This document shows, piece after piece, positions 47,441 to 56,253 of a stretch of 64,000 bases of DNA. Position numbers and translations under genes: made by a program. The stretch spans positions 1-64,000 of the forward strand of contig JAAYFY010000048.1 in NCBI GenBank assembly GCA_012728015.1, given 5' to 3'. This DNA comes from Clostridiaceae bacterium (lineage in GTDB: Bacteria > Bacillota > Clostridia > DSM-8532). Positions within the stretch are counted from its first letter, which is position 1; each line of letters begins with the position of its first letter. Below the pieces are notes generated by a model that ran no database searches, was not told the DNA's origin, and worked only from the letters and a program-made list of their open reading frames with translations.

Positions 47441-48388
47441 ATGATCGAAATTGAAAAGCCAAGGATTGAATGTGTGGAGTGCGCAGAAGACAATACCTAT
47501 GGGAGGTTTGTCATAGAGCCGCTTGAAAGAGGTTACGGCATTACGCTCGGAAATTCTCTGAGAAGAATACTGCTTTCGTCCCTTCCGGGAGTTGCCGTTA
47601 CATCCATTAAGATTGACGGCGTGCTGCATGAGTTTACCACCATTCCAGGGGTAGTGGAGGACATGACCGAGATCATCCTTAACATCAAGGAACTCAGGTT
47701 CAAGCTCCACTGCGAGGGGTCCAAGACCCTGTATATCGACTTTGAGGGTGAGGGCGAGATCAAGGCGTCAGACATCAAGCCGGATTCCGATGTTGAGCTG
47801 TTGAATCCGGATCTGCATATCGCCACAGTGAGCGGCACAAACAGGTTCTTTATGGAGATCAATGTGAGCCATGGCAGGGGATATGTCCCGGCCGAGAGGA
47901 ACAAGCTGCCCAATCAGCCCATCGGCATTATACCCATTGACTCTATATATACGCCTGTCAGAAAGGTCAATTATACCGTTGAGAATACGCGTGTCGGGCA
48001 GATTACCGACTATGACAAGCTGAGCTTCGAAGTATGGACCGACGGTTCCATCGCTCCGGATGAGGCTATCAGCCTTGGGGCCAAGATACTCAGCGACCAC
48101 CTGGACCTTTTCATAAACCTGACCGACAGGGCGAAGAACGCGGAAATCCTTGTTGAGAAAGGCGAACCCGAAAGGGATAAGATTCTGGAAATGACCATCG
48201 AGGAACTGGATCTCTCGGTGAGGTCATACAATTGCTTGAAGAGAGCCGGTATCAATACCGTTGAGGATCTGATCAGCAAGACCGAGGAAGAGATGATGAA
48301 GGTCAGGAATTTAGGCCGCAAATCACTTGAGGAAGTGGTTACGAAACTGGATGCCCTCGGCTTGAAACTTGCTCAGTCCGAAGATTAA
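47441..48388 (+). CDS. rpoA: RNA polymerase alpha subunit
   Basis: A 315-residue subunit that nucleates polymerase assembly. The N-terminal domain shows [20 protein letters not shown] (residues about 32-51); the C-terminal domain has [18 protein letters not shown] and [13 protein letters not shown], the DNA- and activator-contacting part. GGAGGG precedes the ATG. Followed by rplQ after 24 bases. Confidence 0.98.
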   Translation: MIEIEKPRIECVECAEDNTYGRFVIEPLERGYGITLGNSLRRILLSSLPGVAVTSIKIDGVLHEFTTIPGVVEDMTEIILNIKELRFKLHCEGSKTLYIDFEGEGEIKASDIKPDSDVELLNPDLHIATVSGTNRFFMEINVSHGRGYVPAERNKLPNQPIGIIPIDSIYTPVRKVNYTVENTRVGQITDYDKLSFEVWTDGSIAPDEAISLGAKILSDHLDLFINLTDRAKNAEILVEKGEPERDKILEMTIEELDLSVRSYNCLKRAGINTVEDLISKTEEEMMKVRNLGRKSLEEVVTKLDALGLKLAQSED

Positions 48389-48412
48389 CGAGTTACAGGG
48401 AGGGAATTTGAA

Positions 48413-48937
48413 ATGCCTGGACATAGGAAATTAGGACGGCCTACAGATCAGCGCAAGGCCTTGCTGAAAGGCCTGGTAACCTCGCTGATCCAGTATGGGA
48501 GGATAGAAACAACCGAAACGAGAGCGAAGGAAGTTAAGAATATCGCTGAAAAACTTATTACCCTTGCTGTGAGAGAATGCGACAATTTCACATCCAAGAA
48601 TGTGGTTGTCAGCGTTCCCGTTGTTGACAGCAAAGGCCGCAAGATGCTAAAGACTGTAACCAGCAAGCATGGCAACAAGTATGAGGTTGTGGAGAGGGAA
48701 AAGAAGGAAGTACTCAAGACTGTGGACGCTCCCTCGAGGCTTGCCGCGAGAAGGCAGGTCATGAACTGGGTTTACAGGGTAAAGGACGAGAAGGGTAAAA
48801 GCATAAGCCTTACCAACAAGCTGTTCGATGAGATAGCACCCAAATACAAGGACAAAAAAGGCGGATACACCCGAATCTACAAACTCGGCCCAAGAAGAGG
48901 CGACGGCGCCGAAATGGTCGTGCTGGAGCTGGTATAA
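48413..48937 (+). CDS. rplQ: 50S ribosomal protein L17 with central insertion
   Basis: A 174-residue L17. [20 protein letters not shown] and [20 protein letters not shown] at the start and [20 protein letters not shown] at the end are standard, but bacterial L17 usually has 112-130 residues. The extra part, about 50-60 residues (roughly 68-125, with [19 protein letters not shown]), lies in the middle. Longer L17 proteins occur in some clostridia as I recall. It ends the ribosomal cluster. Confidence 0.95.
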   Translation: MPGHRKLGRPTDQRKALLKGLVTSLIQYGRIETTETRAKEVKNIAEKLITLAVRECDNFTSKNVVVSVPVVDSKGRKMLKTVTSKHGNKYEVVEREKKEVLKTVDAPSRLAARRQVMNWVYRVKDEKGKSISLTNKLFDEIAPKYKDKKGGYTRIYKLGPRRGDGAEMVVLELV

Positions 48938-48966
48938 ACACTTTTCAATAAAGGATCGCTTAAGAG

Positions 48967-49007
48967 ATGGAGAGCGGGCAGGGATTCCGTTCTCCATTTA
49001 TTCTTTT
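48967..49007 (+). terminator. Terminator of the ribosomal supercluster
   Basis: Nine-base stem ATGGAGAGC / GTTCTCCAT with one wobble, then a T-rich tract. It lies 30 bases after rplQ and overlaps the promoter of the next operon. Confidence 0.65.
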
Positions 49008-49033
49008 ACATACCGGCGTGATTCTGTCATAAT
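49005..49033 (+). promoter_or_regulatory. Promoter of the ECF operon
   Basis: TTTACA and CATAAT with a 17-base spacer, about 45 bases before the fused ATPase gene. Confidence 0.6.
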
Positions 49034-49076
49034 ATTTTCGAAACCTGCTTCAGCTTTACGGATCAAGGGGATAAAG

Positions 49077-50843
49077 ATGATTGAGTTTAAAGACGTCTGT
49101 TTTGAATACAGATCGCAATCCGCGGACCAGCCTGCGACACGGGCCATCAACGGTATTACGGAATATATCGGCGAGGGCGAATTTGTTGTGGTCCTGGGAA
49201 GGAACGGCTCCGGCAAATCCACCATGGCCCGCCTGATGAATGCCCTTTTGCTGCCCACCCGGGGTACCGTATGGGTGGAAGGCATGGACACATCTAAAGA
49301 CGAGATGGTCTGGGAGATAAGAAAAACGCTGGGGATGGTCTTCCAGAATCCCGACAACCAGATCGTCGCTACCACCGTAGAAGAGGACCTGGCCTTCGGG
49401 CCGGAGAACCTCGGGCTGGTTCCGGCCGAGATCAGGAGGCGTATTGACGAAGCCGCAAGGTATGTGGGCATGGAGGGACATATGCGGCATTCTCCCCATA
49501 TGCTTTCAGGAGGCCAGAAACAGCGGGTCGCCATAGCCGGCATACTTGCCATGGAGCCAAAATGCATCGTGCTGGATGAATCCACGTCCATGCTTGATCC
49601 CAAAGGGCGCAAAGAAGTATTGAATCTTGTCAGGACCCTCAACAGGGACAGGAAGATCACCATCATTCTTATAACCCATCACATGGAAGAGGCAGTTGAT
49701 GCCGACCGGGTGATGGTGATGGACAATGGCCGGATAGTAATGAAGGGCACCCCAAGAGAAATCTTTACGCGTACCGAAGAACTGAAAAAGGCCGGACTTA
49801 GCGTCCCCCGTGTTACGCAGCTTATACACAGACTGAAATCAAAGGGCCTGGCGCTCTCGGGTACCGCCCTGACCGTTGATGAGGCCGAAGAGAGCCTCAA
49901 AGGCGTTTTATGCAAAGGTGAGAAAAGGGGTACTTTGGATGATACATCCGAATCGGGGGAGAACGGTGAGGTCATTGTGCGCATAAGGGACCTGACCCAT
50001 ATCTATATGCCCGGGACCACCTTTGAAAAGAAAGCCCTGGATAACGTGAGCATGGATATCATGCGGGGCGAGATACTGGGCATAATAGGCCATACCGGTT
50101 CGGGAAAGTCCACACTGGTCCAGCATCTGAACGGGCTTTTAAAGCCCACATCGGGAAGCGTGGAAGTGGACGGCCTGGAATGCGGTAAAAAAACCCTGAA
50201 GGAACTCCGCCAAAAGGTCGGCCTCATCTTCCAGTATCCTGAACACCAGCTGTTTGAAGAAACGGTTTATAAGGACATCATATTCGGCCCGGCAAGACTG
50301 GGTCTGTCCGAGGAAGAAATACAGGAACGGGTAAGCCGCGTCCTGAGGATTCTGGGCCTTTCCGGGGAACTTTTGGAAAAATCGCCGTTTGAACTCTCCG
50401 GCGGCCAGAAAAGAAGGGTTGCCATAGCGGGAGTCCTTGCGATGGAGCCGGAGATCCTGGTGCTGGATGAACCAACCGCCGGGCTCGATCCCCAGGGCAG
50501 CGAAGAGGTGTTCTCTTTTTTGACCCGGCTTAACAAGATTAACGGGACCACCATATTGATCATATCCCACAACATGGACCAGATAGCCGCCTATTGCAGC
50601 CGCGTGGCTGTGCTGAACAAAGGAAGGCTTGAGATGCTGGATACACCGAAAAGGGTATTCAGTCGAGAGGAACGGCTCGGTGAGCTGGGTCTGGATATTC
50701 CCGAGATCACCCGGTTGTTCCGGAACCTGGCGCGTTCCGGGTATCCGGTCAGCGGTGACATCCTGACCGTTCCGGAGGCTGTAAGGGAGATCGCGGGGTT
50801 GACAGCGGGACAGGAGCCTGGCAAAGGGGGGATGTTCCCATGA
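49077..50843 (+). CDS. ecfA: Fused energy-coupling factor ATPase (EcfA1-EcfA2)
   Basis: A 588-residue protein with two complete ABC ATPase modules. Module 1: Walker A GRNGSGKST at 41-49, LSGGQKQR at 143-150, VLDESTSMLDP. Module 2: GHTGSGKST at 338-346, LSGGQKRR at 440-447, VLDEPTAGLDP. A linker of about 60 residues, rich in Glu, Lys and Gly, joins them (about 240-300). Both modules carry the EcfA Q-helix and FQNP/FQYP features. In most Firmicutes ecfA1 and ecfA2 are separate genes at this same place between rplQ and ecfT. The fusion would power vitamin uptake with shared S-components. It overlaps ecfT by four bases. Confidence 0.93.
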   Translation: MIEFKDVCFEYRSQSADQPATRAINGITEYIGEGEFVVVLGRNGSGKSTMARLMNALLLPTRGTVWVEGMDTSKDEMVWEIRKTLGMVFQNPDNQIVATTVEEDLAFGPENLGLVPAEIRRRIDEAARYVGMEGHMRHSPHMLSGGQKQRVAIAGILAMEPKCIVLDESTSMLDPKGRKEVLNLVRTLNRDRKITIILITHHMEEAVDADRVMVMDNGRIVMKGTPREIFTRTEELKKAGLSVPRVTQLIHRLKSKGLALSGTALTVDEAEESLKGVLCKGEKRGTLDDTSESGENGEVIVRIRDLTHIYMPGTTFEKKALDNVSMDIMRGEILGIIGHTGSGKSTLVQHLNGLLKPTSGSVEVDGLECGKKTLKELRQKVGLIFQYPEHQLFEETVYKDIIFGPARLGLSEEEIQERVSRVLRILGLSGELLEKSPFELSGGQKRRVAIAGVLAMEPEILVLDEPTAGLDPQGSEEVFSFLTRLNKINGTTILIISHNMDQIAAYCSRVAVLNKGRLEMLDTPKRVFSREERLGELGLDIPEITRLFRNLARSGYPVSGDILTVPEAVREIAGLTAGQEPGKGGMFP

Positions 50844-51640
50844 TAGGCAATATTACTCTCGGACAGTATATACCTGGCGAGTCGGTGCTGCACAGGCTTG
50901 ATCCAAGGTCAAAGATCATATGGACAGCCCTTCTGATGGTGGCCGTGTTTATGATTAACACATGGCAGGAATATGTGGTTATGGGGGCTTTTATAGCCAT
51001 ACTGCTAATTATCAGCGGCATCCCTGTGAAGCAGTCCCTAAAAGGCCTAAAACCCCTGTTATTGATACTGGCTATAACCGCTGTTCTGAATATATTTTTC
51101 GTGAGGGGCACACCATTGGCAAAACTCGGGCCTGTGGCCATTACCTATGAAGGTATCATTTCGGCGGTGATGTTGTTCCTCAGGCTGGTTATGCTTGTTG
51201 TGGCGGCATCGCTGATGACCCTGACAACCACTCCCATGGCAATGACCGATGGGATTGAACGTATGATGAAGCCCCTGGAACGCATAGGAGTTCCGGCCCA
51301 TGAAATCGCCATGATGATGTCCATAGCCCTCCGGTTTATCCCCACGCTCATGGAGGAAACAGAAAGGATCATGAAGGCCCAGGCGTCAAGAGGAGCGGAC
51401 TTCGATACGGGGAACCTCTTGAAGAGGGTAAAAAGCTTCATCCCGGTACTGGTCCCCCTCTTCGTGAGTGCCTTCAAACGTGCCGACGAGCTGGCGGAGG
51501 CCATGGAATCAAGATGTTACCGCGGAAGCAAAGGCAGGACGCGGCTCAAACAGATTCGGTTTACCATGCTGGATCTAAAGGCAAGCCTTGCAGGGGTCCT
51601 GTTTCTCATTCTCCTGTTCGGTCAGCGATTCTGGATGTAG
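50840..51640 (+). CDS. ecfT: Energy-coupling factor transmembrane protein EcfT
   Basis: A 266-residue membrane scaffold that joins the ECF ATPases to substrate-specific S-components. GQYIPGESVLHRLDPRSKII is the usual N-terminus, about five to six hydrophobic segments follow, and the coupling helices include ARG-type motifs: MKAQASRGADF (about 175-185) and AMESRCYRG. The start ATG overlaps the ecfA stop (ATGA), so translation is coupled. No S-component gene is nearby, consistent with a shared group II transporter. Confidence 0.95.
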   Translation: MIGNITLGQYIPGESVLHRLDPRSKIIWTALLMVAVFMINTWQEYVVMGAFIAILLIISGIPVKQSLKGLKPLLLILAITAVLNIFFVRGTPLAKLGPVAITYEGIISAVMLFLRLVMLVVAASLMTLTTTPMAMTDGIERMMKPLERIGVPAHEIAMMMSIALRFIPTLMEETERIMKAQASRGADFDTGNLLKRVKSFIPVLVPLFVSAFKRADELAEAMESRCYRGSKGRTRLKQIRFTMLDLKASLAGVLFLILLFGQRFWM

Positions 51641-51685
51641 CCCTGATGGTCCGGGTACGGTAAGTATGTATACATATACATTCTG

Positions 51686-51714
51686 TTGTAATATTGTGTA
51701 AAAAAGTATATGAT
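51686..51714 (+). promoter_or_regulatory. Promoter upstream of the 82-residue orphan
   Basis: TTGTAA and TATGAT with a 17-base spacer in an A/T-rich gap after ecfT. Confidence 0.6.
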
Positions 51715-51781
51715 AAAAAACATACAGGAATAATGCGGAATTCAGAATACAGTAAACTGTGCGGGGGGACGGTTTGTTACC

Positions 51782-52030
51782 ATGGATATTTCAGTGAGCA
51801 TTATAAGAGAAAAGAGTTTGGATCCTGCTTTTAAAGTCCTGGTAAGCTACAGGGACGAAAATGTTTCTTTCAGGAATGTGGAGGTGGATGTTTTAAGGCA
51901 GCCGCCCAAGGTTATCATCCAGTATCCTGAAGAGGTACAGCCAGTTCTTCAGCAAATCAATTCCAAAAAGCTTGAGCTGGAGATACTGAACAAGATCGCC
52001 GAGCATCTTCTGAGCTCAGGCGGAAGATAA
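51782..52030 (+). CDS. Small hypothetical protein (82 residues)
   Basis: An 82-residue soluble protein of unknown family. It is rich in Val, Glu and Lys; the first half is likely beta-stranded (DISVSIIREKS, FKVLVSYRDENV) and the last 25 residues helical (SKKLELEILNKIAEHLLSSG). A GGGGGGA run precedes the ATG at some distance, a promoter lies at 51686-51714 and a terminator follows directly, so it looks like a free-standing gene. No function can be offered. Confidence 0.6.
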   Translation: MDISVSIIREKSLDPAFKVLVSYRDENVSFRNVEVDVLRQPPKVIIQYPEEVQPVLQQINSKKLELEILNKIAEHLLSSGGR

Positions 52031-52034
52031 TATG

Positions 52035-52059
52035 AAAAGCGCCTGTGTTGGGCGCTTTT
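52035..52059. terminator. Bidirectional terminator between orphan and DUF421 gene
   Basis: Nine-base stem AAAAGCGCC / GGCGCTTTT with seven-base loop; A and T runs make it usable in both directions. The left arm begins five bases after the orphan stop. It overlaps the last two bases of the convergent DUF421 gene. Confidence 0.82.
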
Positions 52060-52750
52060 ATTCAAGGTACTCCCCCTTTTTCTGGACAAACAGGTTGCCG
52101 GATGTGTCAACTGAAGAATAGAAAACCATTCTGTAATCGGTGATCCCATTCTCCCGCAATTTCTGGTCCAGCCAGTCCTTTTTAATACCCGTTTTCTTCA
52201 TGGTCCTGTCCATAAGCCTGCCGTCAATGATCAGATCAATGGTATACCCTTCGTATTTCGTGTCTATTTTCAGATCTTCGGGCGTGACAGGGCGTTTCTG
52301 AGATTTGAGGACAACGCTCAGCTGCCCGTTGGTTTCCAGAACCGCATACTCCACATCATCAACGTTCTGGACATTATTAAGCCGGAGCTGTTCCAGAAGT
52401 TCATTTATGGTACACATTTCCTTTCTCATGGTCTTTTCAAGCATCCTGCCGTTACGGATCAGGACCGAAGGCTTACCGCAGATATAGCCCCTTATGCGCA
52501 CACCCTTGATTGATATCAGGGAGATCAGAAGCTGGCAGACAACCAGCACCGCGATGGGTATAAGGGCATGATGGACCTTTCTGTCATCACCAGTAAGGGG
52601 CAGGGCCGCAAGCTCAGATATCATGACGGCCACAGCGAATTCAAAAGGCTGAAGCTGGCCGATCTGCCTTTTGCCCATGAGCCGCATGCTGGCAACAACA
52701 ACAATGTATAGTAAAACGGTTTTCCATAATAAAGGCAGAATGCCTTTCAC
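52058..52750 (-). CDS. DUF421 (YetF-like) membrane protein
   Basis: A 230-residue protein with two to three N-terminal membrane helices (VLLYIVVVASMRLMGKRQIG; then about 40-90) and a cytoplasmic or extracytoplasmic C-terminal domain. The MGKRQIGQLQPFEFAVAVMI segment is the DUF421/YetF hallmark. B. subtilis relatives such as YetF are linked to spore or membrane functions, but the role is unclear. The GTG at 52750 has GGAGG eight bases upstream; alternatives are ATG 52765 and GTG 52795. Convergent with the small orphan gene. Confidence 0.88.
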   Translation of the reverse strand: MKGILPLLWKTVLLYIVVVASMRLMGKRQIGQLQPFEFAVAVMISELAALPLTGDDRKVHHALIPIAVLVVCQLLISLISIKGVRIRGYICGKPSVLIRNGRMLEKTMRKEMCTINELLEQLRLNNVQNVDDVEYAVLETNGQLSVVLKSQKRPVTPEDLKIDTKYEGYTIDLIIDGRLMDRTMKKTGIKKDWLDQKLRENGITDYRMVFYSSVDTSGNLFVQKKGEYLE

Positions 52751-52895
52751 AAATATGACCTCCATCACGGGAAATGCAAGGGTTAGTTTATCCACGCGCG
52801 ATAAAGATCATTCAGCGATAAGTCCTGGCGTATTCCGCCCTCCGGCGGCTGTCACTCCCTGCACGGGTAGACGGCCTGAAATGGAAGACAAGTAA

Positions 52896-53453
52896 CTAAG
52901 ATTCGCCGGTTTCGGCCAATAGTGAATCAAGGGAAGGGCATTCGTCCCTCAGTATGGAGTAGAGCTTTAGATCATGATAAACACCGTTGTGGAATGTAGC
53001 CTGCCTCATGGTCCCTTCATAGGTAAATCCGCATTTCTCAGCTACGCGGATACTGGCGGCATTCCCGCTCATAACATTTACCTGGAGCCTGTTGATGGGC
53101 CAAACCGAAAACATGTAGGCGCAAAACAGCATGAGAGCCTCGGTCATGTAGCCCTTGCCCGCATGCTTCATATCAAAAAGCTCATAACCCACCTCATACC
53201 CGGATTGATAATCCAGTCCCTTGAAATAGAGAATCTCTCCCACATATTCTCCATCCATGGAGAGGATCAGCATGCGTCCTTCATCCTGGGACCAGAAGCC
53301 GGTTTCCCTGTATTCATCCCTGAACTTGTTCAGGGGAGGAATATTAAGGTGCCAGTACTCCCCCTTGCTATTGATATCGGTGATCAGCCTGTACAGGTAA
53401 TCCAGCTCTTCAGGATTGACTGTACGAAGTATGACTTTTTTCCCCGCGATCAT
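52896..53453 (-). CDS. GNAT N-acetyltransferase, RimJ-like
   Basis: A 185-residue acetyltransferase of the RimJ/RimL-like group. YELFDMKHAGKGYMTEAL contains the acetyl-CoA-binding loop, and INRLQVNVMSGNAASIRVAE followed by KCGFTYEGTMRQ is the group's signature. The substrate is not predictable. GAGAGGAC precedes the start. It is divergent from the ROK kinase and not obviously co-transcribed with the DUF421 gene 146 bases downstream, although both are on the minus strand. Confidence 0.9.
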   Translation of the reverse strand: MIAGKKVILRTVNPEELDYLYRLITDINSKGEYWHLNIPPLNKFRDEYRETGFWSQDEGRMLILSMDGEYVGEILYFKGLDYQSGYEVGYELFDMKHAGKGYMTEALMLFCAYMFSVWPINRLQVNVMSGNAASIRVAEKCGFTYEGTMRQATFHNGVYHDLKLYSILRDECPSLDSLLAETGES

Positions 53454-53490
53454 GGCATGTCCTCTCTTTACAAAGCTATGTAACGATTTG

Positions 53491-53519
53491 TTGACCCTGC
53501 CTGTATTATATCATATAAT
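53491..53519 (+). promoter_or_regulatory. Promoter of the ROK kinase gene
   Basis: TTGACC and a perfect TATAAT with 17 bases between them. The kinase start lies 185 bases further on, so the mRNA would have a sizeable leader. Confidence 0.65.
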
Positions 53520-53703
53520 TAATTGGAACTTTCTTAAGCAAATGCCCATAGCTCAGGCATCCGGCCGAAAATAGTCTTTTCGCCGGGCGCTGGTCAGAAC
53601 AAGGCAGGGATATTGGCGGCGGGAAGCATTCACCCCAGCCCGCGGGTAGTATGTGGTCCCTTTGCCTTCTGGCCTCGAAGGATTAAATTCTGGGAGGGTG
53701 TCC

Positions 53704-54654
53704 ATGTACTACATTGGAATCGATTTAGGCGGAACAAATATTGCCGCGGGGATTGTGGATGGGAACGGGACCATTATAAATAAGGGTAGTGTCCCCACCG
53801 GAAGGACCCGTGCTTCTGAAGAGATTGTTAAGGATATGTGCTTACTGGTTAAGAATCTCATTAATGATGCGGGTATTGACCAGGCCGAAATACATTCCAT
53901 CGGCATAGGAAGCCCCGGGACACCCGACAGGAAGAATGGCGTCATAATCTATAACAATAATCTTGGTTTCCGGAATGTACCCATTCGGAAGCTCCTGCAG
54001 GAGCATTTCAGCCTCCCGGTCTACCTTGAAAACGACGCCAATTGCGCGGCCATTGCCGAGTGCGTGGCAGGCGCGGCCAAGAATGAGCCATATGTGGTGG
54101 TCATCACCATAGGAACCGGCATAGGCGGCGGCGTAATCATCGACAACAAGCTGTACACCGGCTTCAACGGCGCAGGTGGCGAGCTGGGACATGTGGTGAT
54201 CCAAATGGACGGCGAAGAATGCACCTGCGGCAGGAAAGGCTGCTGGGAATCCTATTCCTCCGCTACCGCTCTGATCCGCCAGACCGTCCGGGCAGCTGCC
54301 GAAAACCCGCAATCGTTGATCAACAGCATGGTTGAAGAGGATCTGGGCAGGATATCCGCCAGGACCGCCTTTGATGCCGCCCGTATGGGAGATGAAACCG
54401 CAAAGCGAGTGGTGGACCAATATATTGAAATGCTGGCCGAAGGTCTGGCCAACATGATCAATATCTTTCAGCCCAATGTTGTCGTTTTGGGCGGCGGCGT
54501 TTCAAAAGAGGGCGAAAACCTCCTGGCCCCCTTGAGGGAAAAGATAAAAAGCAGGACCTATTGCTCGGAGGGAGTGGAGAATACGCGCATTGAGGCGGCC
54601 CGGTTCGGTAATGATGCCGGAATTATTGGTGCCGCCCTGGTATCGAAGGCCTGA
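53704..54654 (+). CDS. glcK: ROK family glucokinase
   Basis: A 316-residue sugar kinase that phosphorylates glucose to glucose 6-phosphate. The ATP-binding GIDLGGTNIAAG is at 5-16, catalytic Asp111 is in LENDANCAA, His163 is in GELGHVVI, and the ROK zinc motif CTCGRKGCWE spans 173-182 with C173, C175 and C180. No DNA-binding domain is present, so it is a kinase, not a ROK repressor. GGGAGGG before ATG 53704 sets the start. Glucose specificity is inferred; other hexoses are possible. It may supply glucose handling for the cytosolic GH1 enzyme. Confidence 0.9.
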   Translation: MYYIGIDLGGTNIAAGIVDGNGTIINKGSVPTGRTRASEEIVKDMCLLVKNLINDAGIDQAEIHSIGIGSPGTPDRKNGVIIYNNNLGFRNVPIRKLLQEHFSLPVYLENDANCAAIAECVAGAAKNEPYVVVITIGTGIGGGVIIDNKLYTGFNGAGGELGHVVIQMDGEECTCGRKGCWESYSSATALIRQTVRAAAENPQSLINSMVEEDLGRISARTAFDAARMGDETAKRVVDQYIEMLAEGLANMINIFQPNVVVLGGGVSKEGENLLAPLREKIKSRTYCSEGVENTRIEAARFGNDAGIIGAALVSKA

Positions 54655-54709
54655 TGCACCGTACGGCACATATTCCGAATATGTTCAGGGAGAGAGCGCT
54701 GGCTTGCCG

Positions 54710-55444
54710 ATGAGAAACATAAAGCTTGTTCTGGAATATGACGGTTCGAAATATCATGGATGGCAGATCCAGGCCAATGCCAACTCGGTTCAGCAGGAAC
54801 TTGCCGCGGCCATTAAGAAGCTTACCGGGGAGCCTGTCATGCCGACAGGTGCCGGAAGAACCGATGCGGGCGTCCATGCCCTGGGGCAGGTGGCCAGCTT
54901 TATGACAAAGTCTTCTATTCCCGCTGAAAAATTTGCCCCCGCCCTGAACAGCATATTGCCCTCCGGGATCTGCGTACTGCGCTCGGAGCTGGCGGACCCG
55001 GATTTCCATCCAAGGTTCTCCGCGAAAGGGAAGCATTACTGTTATCTGGTCCTTAACCGGGAACAGCGCTCACCGCTGTGGGAGAACCGGGCCTGGCATG
55101 TCCGGGACAGGCTCGATTTCGAGGCCATGGAGAAAGCCGCAAGTTATCTTCTTGGAACCCATAATTTCCGGGCATTCTGCGCTTCAGGACATCAGAACAG
55201 GACTTTTACGAGGACCATCACCCATTCATCGTGGCGGTTCGGAAACGGGGTGCTGCGGTATGACACCGTGGGCGACGCTTTTCTGTACAATATGGTAAGG
55301 ATCATGGCAGGCACCATGGTTGATATCGGACGAGGCCGTTTTTTGCCCGAAGTGATACTGGAGGCTTTTGAAACACGGGACAGGAACACTCTCGGGATGA
55401 CAGCTCCGCCCGATGGGCTGTACCTTGTCGAGGTGTTTTATTAG
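54710..55444 (+). CDS. truA: tRNA pseudouridine synthase A
   Basis: A 244-residue enzyme that forms pseudouridine at positions 38-40 of the tRNA anticodon stem. Catalytic Asp52 is in GAGRTDAGVHALGQ; LEYDGSKYHGWQ and the LYNMVRIMAGTMVDIGRG segment are standard. The start is ATG 54710, or TTG 54704 which is better spaced from an AGGGAGAGAG tract. In many Firmicutes truA follows ecfT directly and is followed by rplM-rpsI; here four genes intervene and rplM-rpsI are absent. Confidence 0.96.
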   Translation: MRNIKLVLEYDGSKYHGWQIQANANSVQQELAAAIKKLTGEPVMPTGAGRTDAGVHALGQVASFMTKSSIPAEKFAPALNSILPSGICVLRSELADPDFHPRFSAKGKHYCYLVLNREQRSPLWENRAWHVRDRLDFEAMEKAASYLLGTHNFRAFCASGHQNRTFTRTITHSSWRFGNGVLRYDTVGDAFLYNMVRIMAGTMVDIGRGRFLPEVILEAFETRDRNTLGMTAPPDGLYLVEVFY

Positions 55445-55522
55445 GTGTGAATCCCCCATACCAGCCTCTTTGTACCGGTGGTCCGGGATGATTTGCACAA
55501 GATCCGGTGGAGGGTTTTAAAG

Positions 55523-55786
55523 ATGAGGATGACAGGCAGGCTGTATAAAGGACCTTCTGTCCTTGAAGAGAAGGTAGTGGAAGTGGACGACAGCGCGGGC
55601 ACATACCAGGACCGGCTGGAAAGGTGCCTGCTGGAGGTATGCGGCCTGCTTGCCATAGAAGTGCCAATCTGGCTTTCAAAAAACACCCGGGAGTATGTCC
55701 GCTTCAGGCGAACTTCATTTAACGCCGACCAGTTTTTCAACCCCGTGCATTTCGATCGGTTCGAGATAAGGATTATCCAGGAATGA
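55523..55786 (+). CDS. Conserved small protein of unknown function
   Basis: An 87-residue protein of a type I recall from many clostridial genomes, without assigned function. The recurring features are GRLYKGPSVLEEKVVEV at the start, and IEVPIWLSKNTREYVRFRRT and FNPVHFDRFEIRI toward the end. The ATG at 55523 has GGAGGG upstream. It lies between truA and the rpoB promoter. It has no cysteines beyond two and no membrane segment; a small RNA- or protein-binding role is only a guess. Confidence 0.8.
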   Translation: MRMTGRLYKGPSVLEEKVVEVDDSAGTYQDRLERCLLEVCGLLAIEVPIWLSKNTREYVRFRRTSFNADQFFNPVHFDRFEIRIIQE

Positions 55787-56253
55787 TCTCTAAAACCCTT
55801 ACAGAACCATCGGATGCTTCGCCTGTAACCGAAGAGGAATGCCAACAGATCCAAAAGAGCAGACGCCGGATGCTCAGATCATGATTTAATCAGGCATATA
55901 AAAAATCAATGCCATTATTATTGACATTGATTTTATACTGTGTTAGAATTGTTTACTGCATTGTTATATGATGACGTATTGTATGCTTCTTTTGTGCATA
56001 ATAACCGCGTTGCTACTGCCCATAGTATAGCACAATTGTATGAACAGTACAATACATGTCAATAATCTTTTTGATACCAAAAATATAGATCGGGAGAATG
56101 ATAGTTTGGAGTGTATTATTTACATGCATTTTCTAACCGGCCAGCTGCCTGCGGAATGATCCGCGGTTCAGTCGCCGGAACAGATTAATCTTTCCCCCCT
56201 CTATATTTTTATGTTTTTTTGACTAATTACATGAGTCCTATGAGGTGATATTA
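55787..56253. other. Intergenic region and leader upstream of rpoB
   Basis: A 467-base region with no gene. It contains the rpoB promoter at 55921-55949 and then a leader of about 300 bases, A/T-rich, with inverted repeats ATTGTA/TACAAT near 56035-56055 and GCGG/CCGC near 56151-56164, and a pyrimidine tract at about 56190. It may hold attenuation or binding signals of the rpoBC operon. Confidence 0.55.
55921..55949 (+). promoter_or_regulatory. rpoBC promoter
   Basis: A consensus TTGACA and TAGAAT with a 17-base spacer. It makes rpoBC an independent transcription unit here, unlike the usual read-through from rplJL. Confidence 0.82.

Noticed and set aside
49077-50843. Reading the fused ATPase as an ABC-F or drug-resistance protein
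   Set aside because: Locus between rplQ and ecfT, EcfA-type Q-loop features and the following EcfT favour an ECF ATPase fusion; ABC-F linker features are absent.
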